Below are positions 33,321 through 47,323 of a stretch of 64,000 nucleotides of DNA, piece after piece. Made by a program: the position numbers and the translations under genes. Origin of the DNA: Thinopyrum elongatum (lineage: Eukaryota > Streptophyta > Magnoliopsida > Poales > Poaceae); the NCBI GenBank assembly GCA_011799875.1, contig CM022297.1:534287479-534351478 (forward strand). Direction: 5' to 3'. How positions within the stretch are numbered: the first letter of the stretch is position 1; each line of letters starts with the position of its first letter. The notes under the pieces are model-generated. The model saw only the letters and a list, made by a program, of their open reading frames with translations, did no database searches and was not told where the DNA came from.

Positions 33321-35072
33321 TGAAGGTAAACGTAGCATGCAATTTCAAAAAAAATTCCTACGCTCACGCAAGATCTATCTAGGAGATGCATAGCAACGAG
33401 GGGGAGAGTGTGTCTACGTACCCTCGTAGACCGTAAGCGGAAGCGTTTGACAACGCGGTTGATGTAGTCGAATTTCTTCTAGCTCCGACCGATCAAGCAC
33501 CGAACGCACGGCACCTCCGAGTTCTGCACACGTTCAGCTCGGTGACGTCCCTCGCCTTCTTGATCCAGCAAGGTGTCGAGGTAGTGGATGAGTTCCGTCA
33601 GCACGACGGCGTGGTGACGGTGATGGTGAAGTGATTCTCGCAGGGCTTCGCCCAAGCACCGCGAAACTATGACCGAGGGTGTAATCTGTGGAGGGGGGGC
33701 GCCGCACACGGCTAACAGTTGATGTTGTGTGTTCTAGGCGCCCCCTCCCCACATATATATATAGGTGGGAGGGGGAGGGGAGCAGCAAGGGTGCGCGCCA
33801 AGTAGGAGGAATCCTACTTGGGGTCCTCCCCAATTCGGCCTCCCCCCTTCCATAATTGCCGGAGGGGGAAAAGGGAAGAGGAAGGAGAGAAGGAAAGGGG
33901 GGGCCAAACCCCCTCTTTCCCTTCCCCACTCGGCCTCCTTCCATGAGGGGGGTGCGCCACCCCTTGTGGGCTGGTGTGCTTCCCTCTTATGGCCCATATG
34001 GCCCATATCTCTCCCCCGGGGGTTCCGGTAACCCCCCCGGTACTCCGATAAATACCCGATACTATCCGGAATACTTCCGGTGTCCGAATACTATCATCCT
34101 ATATATCAATCTTTACCTCTCGACCATTTCGAGACTCCTCATCATGTCTGTGATCTCATCCGGGACTCCGAACAACATTCGGTCACCAAATCACATAACT
34201 CATATAATACTAAATCGTCATCGAACGTTAAGCGTGCGGACCCTACGGGTTCGAGAACTATGTAGACTTGAGCGAGACACTTCTCCGGTCAATAACCAAT
34301 AGCGGAACCTGGATGCTCATATTGGCTCCCACATATTCTACGAAGATCTTTATCGGTCGAATCGTTATGACAACATACGTTATTCCCTTTGTCCATTGGT
34401 ATGTTACTTGCCCGAGATTCGATCGTCGATATCCACATACCTTGTTCAATCTCGTTACCGGCAAGTCTCTTTACTCGTTCCGTAATACATCATCCTGTAA
34501 CTAACTCATTAGTCACTTTGCTTGCAAGGCTTCTTATGATGTGCATTACCGAGAGGGCCCAGAGATACCTCTCCGATACCCGGAGTGACAAATCCTAATC
34601 TCGATCTATGCCAACCCAACAAACACCTTCGGAGATACCTGTAGAGCATCTTTATGATCACCCAGTTACGTTGTGACGTTTGATAGCACACAAGGTATTA
34701 CTCCGGTATTCGGGAGTTGCATAATCTCATAGTCGAAGGAATATGTATTTGACATGAAGAAAGCAATAGCAATAAAACTGAACGATCAATATGCTAAGCT
34801 AATGGATGGGTCTTGTCCATCACATCATTCTCCTAATGATGTGATCCCGTTATCAAATGACAACTCATGTCCATGGTCAGGAAACCTTACCATCTTTGAT
34901 CAACGAGCTAGTCAAGTAGAGGCTCACTAGGGACACAGTGTTTGTCTATGTATTCACACATGTATTTAGGTTTCCGATCAATACTATTCTAGCATGAATA
35001 ATAAACATTTATCATGAATAAGGAAATATAAAATAACAACTTTCTTATTGCCTCTAGGGCATATTTCCTTCA
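33321..35072 (-). repeat. Copia-3 3' LTR (1752 bp)
   Basis: Plus-strand start TGAAGGTAAACGTAGC and end ATATTTCCTTCA. A TATA stretch (ATATATATATA, about 33752-33763) lies next to a GC-rich transcribed part. It pairs with 58797-60557. Many differences between the two are CpG to TpG/CpA, for example CTACGTAC against CTACATAC and AAGCGGA against AAGTGGA. Confidence 0.96.
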
Positions 35073-35085
35073 GTCTCCCACTTGC
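35073..35085 (-). promoter_or_regulatory. Copia-3 polypurine tract
   Basis: GTCTCCCACTTG on the plus strand, i.e. CAAGTGGGAGAC on the element strand, abuts the 3' LTR. Confidence 0.85.
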
Positions 35086-35105
35086 ACTAGAGTCAATAAT
35101 CTAGA

Positions 35106-38100
35106 TTACATTGTAATGATTCTAACACCCATGGAGTCTTGGTGCTGATCATGTTTTGCTCATGGAAGAGGCTTAGTCAACGGGTCTGCTACATTCAGAT
35201 ACGTATGTATTTTGCAAATCTCTATGTCTCCCTCCTTGACTTGATCACGGATGGAGTTGAAGCGTCTCTTGATGAGTTTGGTTCTTTTGTGAAACCTGGA
35301 TTCCTTCGCTAAGGCAATTGCTCCAGTATTGTCACAAAAGATTTTCATTGGACCCGATGCACTAGGTATTACACCTAGATCGGATATGAACCCCTTCATC
35401 CAGACTCCTTCATTTGCTGCTTCCGAAGCAGCTATGTACTCCGCTTCACACGTAGATCCCGCCACGACGCTTTACTTGGAACTGCACCAACTGACAGCTC
35501 CACCATTCAATATAAATACGTATCCAGTCTGCGACTTAGAGTCATCCGGATCAGTGTCAAAGCTAGCATCGACGTAACCATTTACGACGAGCTCTTTGTC
35601 ACCACCATAAACGAGAAACATATCCTTAGTCCTTTTCAGGTACTTCAGGATGTTCTTGACCGCTGTCCAGTGATCCACTCCTGGATTACTTTGGTACCTC
35701 CCTGCCAAACTTATAGCAAGGCACACATCAGGTTTGGTACACAGCATAGCATACATGATAGAACCTATGGCTGAGGCATATGGAATGACTTTCATTTTCT
35801 CTCTATCTTCTGCAGTGGTCGGACATTGAGTCTGACTTAACTTCACACCTTGTAACACACGCAAGAACCCTTTCTTTGACTGATCCATTTTGAACTTCTT
35901 CAAAACTTTGTCAAGGTATGTGCTTTGTGAAAGTCCTATTAAGCGTCTTGAACTATCTCTATAGATCTTGATGCCCAATATATAAGCAGCTTCACCGAGG
36001 TCTTTCATTGAAAAACTTTTATTCAAGTATCCTTTTATGCTATCCAGAAATTCTACATCATTTCCAATCAACAATATGTCATCTACATATAATATTAGAA
36101 ATGCTATAGATCTCCCACTCACTTTCTTGTAAATACAGGCTTCTCCGAAAGTCGTATAAATCCATATGCTTTGATCACCTCATCAAAGCATATATTCCAA
36201 TTCCGAGATGCTTGCACCAGTCCATAGATGGATTGCTGGAGCTTGCACACTTTGTTAGCACCTTTAAGATCGACAAAACCTTCTGGTTGCATCATATACA
36301 ACTCTTCTTTAAGAAATCCATTAAGGAATGCAGTTTTAACGTCCATTTGCCAGATTTCATAATCATAAAATGCGGCAATTGCTAACATGATTCGGACAGA
36401 CTTAAGCATTGCTACGGGTGAGAAAGTCTCATCGTAGCCAACTCCTTGAACTTGTCGAAAACCTTTTGCGACAAGTCGAGCTTTGTAGACAGTAACATTA
36501 CCATCAGCGTCAATCTTCTTCTTGAAGATCCATTTATTTTCTATGGCTCGCCGATCATCGGGCAAATCCACCAAAGTCCACACTTTGTTATCATATATGG
36601 ATCCTATCTCAGATTTCATGGCCTCAAGCCATTTTTCGGAATCTGGGCTCATCATAGCTTCTTCATAGTTCGTAGGTTCACCATGGTCTAGTAACATGAC
36701 TTCCAGAACAGGATTACCGTACCACTCTGATGCGGATCGTGCTCTGGTTGACCTACGAGGTTCGGTAGTAACTTGATCTGAAGTTTCATGATCATCATCA
36801 TTAGCTTCCTCTCTAGTTGGTGTAGGCATCACGGGAACGGTTTTCTGTGATGAGCTACTTTCCAATTCGAGAGAAGGTACAATTACCTCATCAAGTTCTA
36901 CTTTCCTCCCACTCACTTGTTTTGAGAGAAACTCCTTCTCTAGAAAGGTTCCATTCTTGGCAACAAAGATCTTGCCTTTCGGATCTGTGGTAGAAGGTGT
37001 ACCCAATTGTTTCCTTAGGGTATTCTATGAAGACACACTTCTCCGATTTGGGTTCGAGCTTATCAGGCTGAAGCCTTTTGACATAAGTGTCGCAACCCCA
37101 AACTTTAAGAAACGACAGCTTAGATTTCTTGCCAAACCACAGTTCATACAGTGTCGTCTCAACGGATTTAGACGGTGCCCTATTTAACGTGAATGCAGCT
37201 GTCTCTAATGCATAACCCCAAAACGATAGTGGTAAATCAGTAAGAGACATCATAGATCGCACCATATCTAATAAAGTACGGTTACGACATTTGGACACAA
37301 CATTATGCTGTGGTGTTCCAGGTGGCGTGTGTTGTGAAACTATTCCACATTGTTTTAAATGAAGGCCAAACTCGTAACTCAAATATTCGCCTCCGCGATC
37401 AGATCGTAGAAACTTTATTTTCTTGTTACGATGATTCTCCACTTCACTCTGAAATTCTTTGAACTTTTCAAATGTTTCAGACTTGTGTTTCATCAAGTAG
37501 ATATACCCATATCTGCTCAAATCATCTGTGAAGGTTAGAAAATAACGATACCCGCCGCGAGCTTCAACACTCATCGGACCGCATACATCGGTATGTATTA
37601 TTTCCAATAAGTCATTAGCTCGCTCCATTGTTCCGGAGAACGGAGTTTTAGTCATCTTGCCCATGAGGCATGGTTCGCAAGTATCAAATGATTCATAATC
37701 AAGTGATTCCAAAAGTCCATCTGCATGGAGTTTCTTCATGCGCTTTACACCAATATGACCTAAACGGCAGTGCCACAAATATGTTGCACTATCATTATCA
37801 ACTTTGCATCTTTTGGCATCAATATTATGAATATGTGTATCACCACAATCGAGATTCAACAAAAATAGACCACTCTTTAAGGGTGCATGACCATAAAAGA
37901 TATTACTCATATTAATAGAACAACCATTATTCTATGATTTAAATAAATAACCGTCTCGCACTAAACAAGATCCAGATATAATGTTCATGCTCAACGCTGG
38001 CACCAAATAACAATTATTCAGGTCTAAAACTAATCCCGAAGGTAGATGTAGAGGTAGCGTGCCGACGGCGATCACATCGACCTTGGAACCATTCCTGACG

Positions 38101-39089
38101 CACATCGTCACCTCGTCCTTAGCCAATCTTCGTTTAATCCGTAACCCCTGTTTCGAGTTACAAATATGAGCAACCGAACCAGTATCAAATACCCAGGCGC
38201 TACTATGAGCATTAGTAAGGTACACATCAATAACATGTATATCAAATATACCTTTGTTCACTTTGCCATCCTTCTTATCCACCAAATACTTGGGGCAGTT
38301 CCGCTTCCAGTGACCAGTCCCTTTGCAGTAGAAGCACTCAGTTTCAGGCTTGGGTCCAGCTTTGGGCTTCTTCCCGGGAGTGGCAACTTGCTTGCCATTC
38401 TTCTTGAAGTTCCCCTTCTTTCCCTTGCCCTTTTTCTTGAAACTAGTGGTCTTGTTAACCATCAACACTTGATGCCCCTTCTTGATTTCTACCTCCGCAG
38501 CTTTGAGCATTGCGAAGAGCTTGGGAATTGTCTTCTCCATCCCTTGCATATTATAGTTGATCACGAAGCCTTTGTAGCTTGGTGGCAGTGATTGGAGAAC
38601 TCTGTCAATAACACTATCATCTGGAAGATTAACTCCCAGCTGAGTCAAGTGATTATGATACCCAGACATTTTGAGTATGTGTTCACTGACAGAACTGTTC
38701 TCCTCCATCTTGCAGCTATAGAACTTGTTGGAGACTTCATATGTCTCAACTCGGGCATTTGCTTGAAATATTAACTTCAACTCCTGAAACATCTCATATG
38801 CTCCATGACGTTCAAAACATCTTTGAAGTCCCGATTCTAAGCCGTAAAGCATGGCACACTGAACTATCAAGTAGTCATCAGATCAAGCTTGCCAGATGTT
38901 CATAACATCAGCATCTGCTCCTGCTGCAGGCCTTTCACCTAGTGGTGCATCAAGGACATAATTCTTCTGTGCAGCAATGAGGATAATCCTCAAGTTACGG
39001 ACCCAGTCCGTGTAGTTGCTACCATCATCTTTCAACTTAGCTTTCTCTAGGAACGCATTAAAATTCAAGGGAACGGTAGCACGGGCCAT
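35106..39089 (-). pseudogene. Copia-3 gag-pol polyprotein, broken
   Basis: ATG at 39087-39089 (MARATVPLNFNAFLEKAKLK); the expected end is at 35106-35108. Order: Gag, CCHC knuckle (CFYCKGTGHWKRNC), protease (VFDTGSVAHICN), GAG-pre-integrase (LWHCRLGHIGVKRMKKLH), DDE integrase, RT with an intact YVDD box, RNase H. Breaks: CGA to TGA at 38883-38885; AAG to TAG at 37932-37934; a 1-bp insertion near 36978; a 1-bp deletion near 36153; CAA to TAA at 35472-35474; and a TGA at 35160-35162 where Copia-2 has CGG. It is the least damaged of the three Angela-type copies, with every domain present. Confidence 0.94.
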
Positions 39090-39705
39090 TGATCTACAAC
39101 ATAGATATGCAAAAACTATCAGGACTAAGTTTCATGATAAATTAAGTTCAATTAATCAAATTACTTAAGAACTCCCACTTAGATAGACATCCCTCAAGTC
39201 ATCTATATGATACGTGATCCAAATCAACTAAACCATGTCTGATCATCACGTGAGATGGAGTAGTCATCAATGGTGAACATCTCTATGTTGATCATATCTA
39301 CTATATGATTCACGTTCGACCTTTCGGTCTCCAGTGTTCCGAGGCCATGTCTGTACATGCCAGGCTCATCAATTTTAACCCGAGTATTCCGCATGTGCAA
39401 AACTGTCTTGCACCCATTGTATTTGAACGTAGAGTCTATCACACCCGATCATCACGTGGTGTCTCAACACGACGAACTGCCGCAACGGTGCATACTCAGG
39501 GAGAACACTTATACCTTGAAATTTAGTGAAGGGATCATCTTATAATGCTACCGCCGTACTAAGCAGAATAAGATGCATAAAAGATAAACATCACATGCAA
39601 TCAAAATATGTGACATGATATGGCCATCATCATCTTGTGCTTTTGATCTCCATCTCCAAAGCATCCTCATGATCTCCATCGTCATCGGCTCGACACCTTG
39701 ATCTC
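39090..39705 (-). other. Copia-3 leader, gag-proximal part, ending in the Gypsy-2 target duplication
   Basis: Untranslated leader homologous to 3571-4170 of Copia-1. It ends with ATCTC (39701-39705), repeated at 58169-58173 on the other side of Gypsy-2. The leader resumes at 58174. Confidence 0.9.
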
Positions 39706-41166
39706 TGATAACCCACAAGTATAGGGGATCATTTGTAGCCTTCTTCGATAAATAAGAGTGTCGAACCAAACGAGGAGCTAAAGGCAGAACAAATATTCCC
39801 TCAAGTTCTACCGACCACCGATACAACTCTACGTACACTTGACGTTTGCTTTACCTAAAACAAGTATGAAACTATTTTGCAAGAATAAAACTATGAGTAC
39901 TTTGCGAGAATAAAACTGCGAATAAATTGCAAGATAGTAAAAGTGGATAGCTTTTGTCAACAAGAAAGTCATTTGTCCCTAGGCAATCGATAACAAGTAC
40001 CGGTAATCATTCTTGCAATTTTACATGAGGGAGAGGCATGAGCTAACATACTTTCTCTTCTTAGATCATATGCACTTATGATTGGACCCCTAGCAAGCAT
40101 CCGCAACTACTAAAGATCATTAAGGTCGTGAAACCCAACCATAGCATTAAGTATCAAGTCCTCTTTATCCCATACGCAACAACCCACTTACTCGGGTTTA
40201 AGCTTCTGTCACTCTCGCAACCCACCATAAGCGAATCATGAACATATTGCAACGCCCATCAGCGGGGATCCCTCACGTTTGCGCGAGACGGAGCGCACTG
40301 TAGGACAACACCATAAATAAAATATGCAATCATACCAACCAAGATCACGATTAACCCATAGGACAAAATGGATCTACTCAAACATCATAGGATAACCATA
40401 GATCATTCGAAAATAATATATGGAGTTGAGCACCATGTTTAAGTAGAGATTACAGCGGGGAGAAGGGATGTTACACCGCTGCATAGAGGGGGAGAAAGTT
40501 GGTGTTGACGGTAGCAAGATTGTTGATGTAGATCGCCGTCACGATCCTTGTCCCGGCGGCACTCCGGTGCCACCGGGAGAGAGGGGGAGAGAGCCCCCCT
40601 TCTTCTTCTTCTTCTTCCTTGGCCTACCCCCTAGATGGGAGGAGAGTTCCCCCTCTGGTCCATGGCCTCCATGGCGGCGGAGGGGCGGGAGCCCCTCCGA
40701 GATTGAATCTCGTTCTCTGTTCTCTTCTGTTTCGCGTTCCCTAGATCCGTAACTCCGATTGTGCTGAAATTTTTACACGAATTTTTTCCATAAATTATAT
40801 TTCTTGCGCCAGAACAAGGGCTCCAACCGATGTTCGAGGAGGGCACAAGATACCTGGGCGCGCCAGGGGGTGCCCGGCGCGCCCTGGTGGGTTGTGGTCA
40901 CTGTGGGCCCCCGTTTGCGTTGATTCCACCTCCCAAAAATCATAAATATTACAAAATAATTCTCCATAAATTTTTATTGCGTTTGGACTTCGTTTGATAT
41001 GGATTTTCTATGAAACAAAAAACATGCAACAAGCAGGAACTGGCACTGGGCACTAGATCAATAGGTTAGTCCAATAAATCATATAAAAAGTTGCCAAAAA
41101 TATGTGAAAGTTGTATAATATTGGCATGAAATAATCAAAAATTATAGATACGACGGAGACGTATCA
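39706..41166 (-). repeat. Gypsy-2 3' LTR (1461 bp)
   Basis: Plus-strand TGATAACCCACAAGTATAGG to GACGGAGACGTATCA. It lacks about 40 bp (TCTGGCCCTTCACCGTTTCT region) present in the upper LTR at about 57715-57750. Confidence 0.95.
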
Positions 41167-41200
41167 GCATCCCCAAGCTTAATTCCTGCTCGTCCTCGAG
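41167..41200 (-). promoter_or_regulatory. Gypsy-2 polypurine tract region
   Basis: On the element strand the sequence CTCGAGGACGAGCAGGAATT then AAGCTTGGGGATGC directly precedes the TGATACG LTR start, the purine-rich primer expected for Gypsy elements. Confidence 0.8.
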
Positions 41201-43514
41201 TAGGTAAATGATAAAAAAAAGATAATTTTTGATGTGGAATGCTACCTAACATAAACTTGATCATATGTCTAGTCATGGCATGAATATTAAGACACGAGTG
41301 ATTCAAAGTAATAGTCTATAATTTGACATAAAGACATCAATACTCAGGCATCCCAACAAACAATCATGTCTTTCAAAATATCAACGCTAAAGAAAGCTAT
41401 CCCTACAAAATCATATAGTCTTGTCATGCTCTATCTTCTTAACACAAAGTATTTATCATGCACAACCCCGATGACAAGCCGAGCAATTGGTTCATACTTT
41501 TTAATGCGCTTCAGCTTTTTCAACCCTCACACAATACATGAGCGCAAGCCATGGATATAGCACTATAGGTGGAATAGAGTATGATGACAGGGGTAAATAT
41601 TGAGAAGACAAAAAAGTAAGAAAGTCTCACATCGACGCGGCTAACCAACGGGCTATGAAGATGCCCATCAATTGATATCAATGCGAGGAGTAGGGATTGC
41701 CATGCAACGGATGCACTAAGAGCTATAAGTGTATGAAAGCTCAATATGAAAACTAAGTGGGTGTGCATCCAACTTGCTTGCTCATGAAGACCTCGGGCAT
41801 TTGAGGAAGCCCATCATCGGAATATACAAGCCAAGTTCTATAATGAAAAATTCCCACTAGTATATGAAAGTGACTACATAGGAGACTCTCTATATGAAAA
41901 ACATGGTGCTACTTTGAAGCACAAGTGTGGTAAAAGATAGTAGCAATGCCCCTTCTTTCTTTTTTCTTTTTTTTCCTTTTTTTTTCTCTCATTGTCCGGA
42001 GTCTCATCCCGACTTGTGGGGGAATCATAGTCTCCATCATCCTTTCCTCACTAGGGCATGCTCTAATAATGAATAATGATGATCATCACACTTCTATTTA
42101 CTTATAACTCAAAAGAAATAAAAATTACAACTCGATACCTAGAACAAAGTATGACTCTATATGAATGCCTCTGGCAGTGTACCAGGATGTGCAATGATCT
42201 AGCATAACAATGATATAAAAAAACGGACAAGCCATGGAAATATCATGCTAGCTATCTTAAGATCATGCAAAGCAATATGACAATGAATGCTCAAGTCATC
42301 AAAACGGAAGCGGTGGAAGTTGCATGGCAATATATCTTGGAATGGCTATGGAAAGGCCATAATAGGTAGGTATGGTGGCTATTTTGAGGAAGATATAATA
42401 AGGCTCATGTGTGATAGAGCGTATCATATCACGGGGTTTGTATGCACCTGCGAAGTTTGCACCACATCTCGAGGTGAGAAAGGGCAATGCACGGTACCGT
42501 AGAGGCTAGCAAATTGCGAAAAGGTAAGAGTGAGTATAATCCATGGACTCACATTAGTCATAAAGAACTCATATACTTATTGCAAAAGTTATTAGCCCTT
42601 GAAGAAAAGTACTACTACGCATGCCCCTAGGGGGATAGATTGGTAGGAAAAGACCATCGCTCATCCCCGACCGGCACTCATAAGGAAGACAATCAATAAT
42701 AAATCATGCTCCAACTTCATAGCATAACGTGAGACTATACGTGCATGCTTCGGGAATCACAAACCTTAACACCAATATTCTTACTAACCACAACCGTTTA
42801 CTAGTACCTCCCACATATTACCATCTCTATATCGCAAAACTATTGCAAGGAATCAAACATATCATATTCAGTGATCCATAAGTTTTATGTAGGATTTTAT
42901 GACTAACCATGCAATTGACCAATTCCTGTTGACTCTCTAAATAGATATAAGTGAAGCATGAGAGTTTAATTCTTTCTACAAAAGACCATGCTCTAACAAA
43001 TATAAGTGAAGCAAAAGAGCATTCTACAAATAACGGTTTTCTATGTGAAGAGAAACAGGCAATCCAAGCTTCAAATGATATAAGTGAAGCACATGAAGCA
43101 TTCTATAAAGCCACACTCAAAAGATATAAGTGAAGTGCAATGAGCATTCTATAAATCAACCATGGACTATCTCATACCAGCATGGTGCATAAAAATAAAA
43201 TAAAAACTAAACACAAAAGACGCTCCAAGATTCACACATATCACATGGACGAAACGGAGATGAAAACATACCGATACTTGTTGAAGAAAGATGGGATGCC
43301 TTCCGGGGCATCCCCAAGCTGAGACGCTTGAGTCTCCTTGAATATTTACTTGGGGTGCCTTGGGCATCCCCAAGCTTGAGCTCTTGCCTCTCCTCCTTCT
43401 CCGCATATCGAGACCTCCTCGATCTTTGATCACTTCATCCACACAAAACTTAACCGAACTTTAATGGCGGGGTTAGTGAATATGGCAGTTAAATCCCATC
43501 ATGTACTGCTATAA
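41201..43514 (-). other. Gypsy-2 noncoding internal region, LTR-proximal half
   Basis: No ORF longer than about 90 codons on either strand and no pol motif. It contains AT-rich sequence, a pyrimidine run near 41950-41990 and a four-copy ATATAAGTGAAGC motif (42945-43136). It ends with TATAA, the target duplication of the nested element. Confidence 0.8.
42945..43160 (-). repeat. Four spaced copies of ATATAAGTGAAG(C/T)
   Basis: Copies start at 42945, 43000, 43078 and 43124. Three are followed within ~25 nt by GCATTCTA(C/T)A(A)A. Spacing is irregular (55, 78, 46), so it is a dispersed motif array and not a simple tandem repeat. Its role is unknown. Confidence 0.8.
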
Positions 43515-44945
43515 TGTAACACCCCAAATTTTAATCATGTTTTTATTAAGTAAAATTTGGCCAGAAATAAAATTTTGATATTATATTAAGTCCTTTATTA
43601 TTTTCAGAACCATTTTCTATTTCTGTTTTCCAAAATTCTTCCCTCCATATAGAAATTTTTGGTGATAATATTGTGGCTTTGGGAGTTTTCTTAAACCATT
43701 TCATTACTACTTTAATAACAGTAGGAATTATTTTCATAATAAAATTTGCCTCTAAATAATTCTTTTAATAGCATTTTCAATTCTTTAAATGCCTTTGTTG
43801 CACTACAACTACTTTAATTAATTCTTTTAAAATTCCACAAAAAATTATGGGAGGTCATGTGATGTCCACAGTTCACTTTTATGCAGAAACCTAACTTTGT
43901 CTTTTGAAAATTTTGAGTGAAACAACCTCTTTTCAATTCTTTCCTGTATTTGAGTTTCTACTACATCCCTAATTTTCCTTGCCCCAAAAATCCTGAATTT
44001 TTTCCCACTTATAGTCCTTCCAGCCAAACCCTTAAGTCCAAAATTTTAGCTCCATTGGAATCATTTTAGTTCACCAAATATTCCTCTAAACTTTCTATCA
44101 AGAAATGAATATCAGTAAAACTTGCACTAGCAAGTTTCTCCTCTTGTCAAACCAACCCCACCATCATCTCTAACACCCAAAGAGACCTAACCCTGCCAAG
44201 TCTCACTCCCAATAAAGCACCCTAGCTAGTCCTAGCATTTTATCAAGCACTCTGTGGGCATGGCAGAAATTTGGCCTCTTACTCAACTACATTAGAAACT
44301 TGCTCTCCTGCCTAAACTAGCATGTCCATCAACTCTAGCATGTCCAGGAGCATCAACCTGTCAAATTTCACTAGTAGAAGAATCCCCTAGGTCACCCTGG
44401 TAAAACGTCGAGCACCTCTGGTGCGTGTCCGGAGCTTGGCCAGAACACGCGTATGACCGCGCCGATGTCGAGCTCCTACCGTGCCTCATCTGCAGCCCAC
44501 GCTCATCCTAGTACTCCTCTGGATAACCAGATCAACCCCGAGGCCTTGCCGACCTTCTCCCCTGTCCGCTAGCACCGACCCCCACCGCCGCCGTGGTCGT
44601 CAGTTCGGACACGCCACCGCCTCAGCCACCGACCACCATCACTGCGCCGCACTTCCTCTACCTACCTTCTGTCCACGGGGCGTCCTCCCCGCCTCACCAC
44701 TGCACCCTTTGGAACCTCACCTGGCCCGCTGTCAGTCGCCGGAAGCAGGCAACGCCGCCACACCCGTACGGGCGCCCCACCATGGATAAGCTCCTCGGGC
44801 TCGATTCCCTCCCGCGATAAAGCTTCCGGAGGACTCCATCGACTCTATGGATCACGCACTGAACCCCACCGCCGCCCCTATCCTACTTCGCCGGCGGGAG
44901 TTATTCTGGCGTCGCCCGCAAGCCACTGACCCCCTTCCAATCAGC

Positions 44946-44953
44946 TATAAATA
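44946..44953 (+). promoter_or_regulatory. TATA box in the LARD-like 5' LTR
   Basis: TATAAATA preceded by CCAATCAGC, a canonical CAAT/TATA arrangement. Conserved at 51594-51601 in the 3' LTR. A 72-codon ORF beginning at 45186 (and 51834) lies about 240 bp downstream, with no known domain. Confidence 0.65.
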
Positions 44954-47058
44954 GGAGCTCTAGGGATCCACTCTCCTCATTAATCACCTCACCTCCCTCC
45001 TAATCGCCCGTACGCCATTCCCCCAACCCCGGGTAGGTCTTCCCCTACCTCTCTGATCGCCGACCCGCCGCCACCATTTCGACGCCAACGGGATTTTCCT
45101 CCTCCTCCATTTCTTCTCCAAAAAAACCTCCACACGACACCACAGATCCATCCCCGCCACCAATTTCGCCGGAGGTTGCCCGTAGATGAAACGCCCAAAA
45201 CGCCTCCACCGGAGGCCTCATGAAGACCTCATCGCCGGCAACCTCGTGCTCCTCCTCGATCATTCCCTACCTCCACGAGATCGCCGTGATCCCCTGAATA
45301 CGTGGATGGCCTCAGATCACCAAGAGGTGCCACCTATCTCCGGCAATCGTCGCCGGCGTGCCATCTCTTTTCGGACAAGGAAGAGGAGGGAGAAGGCCAG
45401 TTGACCGGTTGTCAAACCCGACAGGCGGGACCCGCTCGTCAGTGACTTAAGGTCACGCCGAGCTGGCTAAGGGGTAGCGCCCTTTCAAAAGCACGTCGCC
45501 CCTGTTTGGAAAGCGTATTTCGTCGGATACGCTTTCGACGTAGGCGACCTCCCGCCCGGCCGAACGGCTGGGCCTGGCCCAGTGGCACGTACAGCTATAT
45601 AGCGCTCAGGGCGCACTCCTGCTCATTTTTTTTCTCTTTTCCAGTGCTTTTCAAATATTTCCTCAGAACTCATTTCAAATCCAAACTGGATGATTAAATT
45701 TCTACAGACTTCTAAAAGCATGCTCTATTTATTTAGACTAGGTGAACATTTTCCTTGTGTTTGGTATTTACTGATCTATTAAATAGTCCAATTCTTTTAT
45801 ATTTTCCAACTTAGAAATTCCATAGTAAAATCATCTGAACTTCAAATAATCTGATTCTTTTTCTGGTATTTCTAATTTTTCATCTAGTTTATTTTAGTAT
45901 TTATTTCAAAAATTTCCAAACAACTTTATAGCACTGTTTTTGAATTATGTGGTAATTCAAATATTTTTGAAAATAGGAAAAATGGAGGGAAGAAACTTTT
46001 CAAACTTTTGGAGTGCACCCAATATTTCTGCATGCTAAAGGCAAGCATCTTGAACACTTGATATGGTGATTGCATAGTTGTTTGGCTGCAGGAATAATTG
46101 AACCATGCTTCTGTAGAATTCAAATAAAAAAAATTGCATGCATATAGAGTTGGCATGTTTCTTCGTACCATGCATCGTGTGCTTGTCATGACTAACTCGC
46201 AGGAGCAGGCATAAAAGAAATACCGTTACCGGCAGAAGGGTGATCATGTTGGAGCGTGGTCAGGCCTTGTTTGGTTATGCATGTGGAGCATGCAAGGGCT
46301 GTGGCCCTGTCTTGGTGTTGCTACTGAAGGAATAATTTGTTGTGCTAACCACTGAAGGAAATAACTTAACCTCCTGAGTCTACCGTAGATCGAGTCTTGT
46401 TCCGGTAACTCCCATACTTGTTTCGTGCTGCCACAGGTCCCTGCCACAGGTAGGGTATGGTTCAGTAAGTTGTTAACCCCTTTCCATGCACACACCGTAC
46501 AGAGGGCCACGATGAGGGTTTCCCGCGGCCGTGGACTAAATCCTGTCATCGGGTCAGGGGGCATGGGTGTTTCCAGTTGTGACTAAGAGGGGGGCACCCC
46601 TTGGAATCCGCGCGTATTAATAGTGATCCCATGCAGGACGTTGGTCTCTCCGTCTCAGAGTTTTTCTTGAACGGTGCTTTGGGTGATTCCTGGCATCCGG
46701 AAAGTTAATCTGGTGTGTGCTGGTCAGGTGTGTTTTCAACCCAAAGACCGTAATGGGAATTAGTCAGTGTCACAGTACTGACTAAAGAAATCCTTTACTT
46801 GTGGGTAAAGAGTACACCCTCTGCAGAGTTTAAACCTATTTGAATAGCCGTGTTTGCGGTTAAGGGCAACAGTCTGGGTTGGTCAAGTGTCGGTCTTAGT
46901 GTCGGTCCTCGGAGGAAAATAATTAAATTGAGCCTGAATTATTTTGCAGGATAATTATTGACACCCTGATGTTACCATGAATATTTTATGCATGTTAAAT
47001 GTTATTATGGTTATGCATATTATTGAGGACTAACCCATTTCTCTTATTCTGAATTTCC

Positions 47059-47098
47059 TGAGTGTCTCAGGGGCTGGCTAGACTACCCCGGGCACTCA
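47059..47098 (+). other. 40-nt hairpin A in the LARD-like 5' LTR
   Basis: TGAGTG pairs with CACTCA at the outside, and GGGG pairs with CCCC around CTGGCTAGACTA inside. The 3' LTR copy is at 53694-53733. Confidence 0.65.
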
Positions 47099-47323
47099 GC
47101 TTTATTTTCAAGACCTCTCGTGGCGTCTCTCGAGTTAACAGGTGGTTTATCCCGCCACTACTCTTGTGGACACCCGATTGGCATTTCTTTTCAAGTCCGA
47201 CCGTGGCGTCACTTGACACCCGAATGGCATTTCTCTTCAAGACCTCTTGTGCCGTCTCTCGAGTTTACAGGCGGTCCCGCCACTACTCTTGTGGACACCC
47301 AATTGGCACTTCTCTTATTTTGC

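Noticed and set aside
45186..45404. 72-codon ORF present in both LARD LTRs (second copy 51834-52052)
   Set aside because: Conservation between the two LTRs is expected from their recent common origin and is not evidence of selection; no domain.
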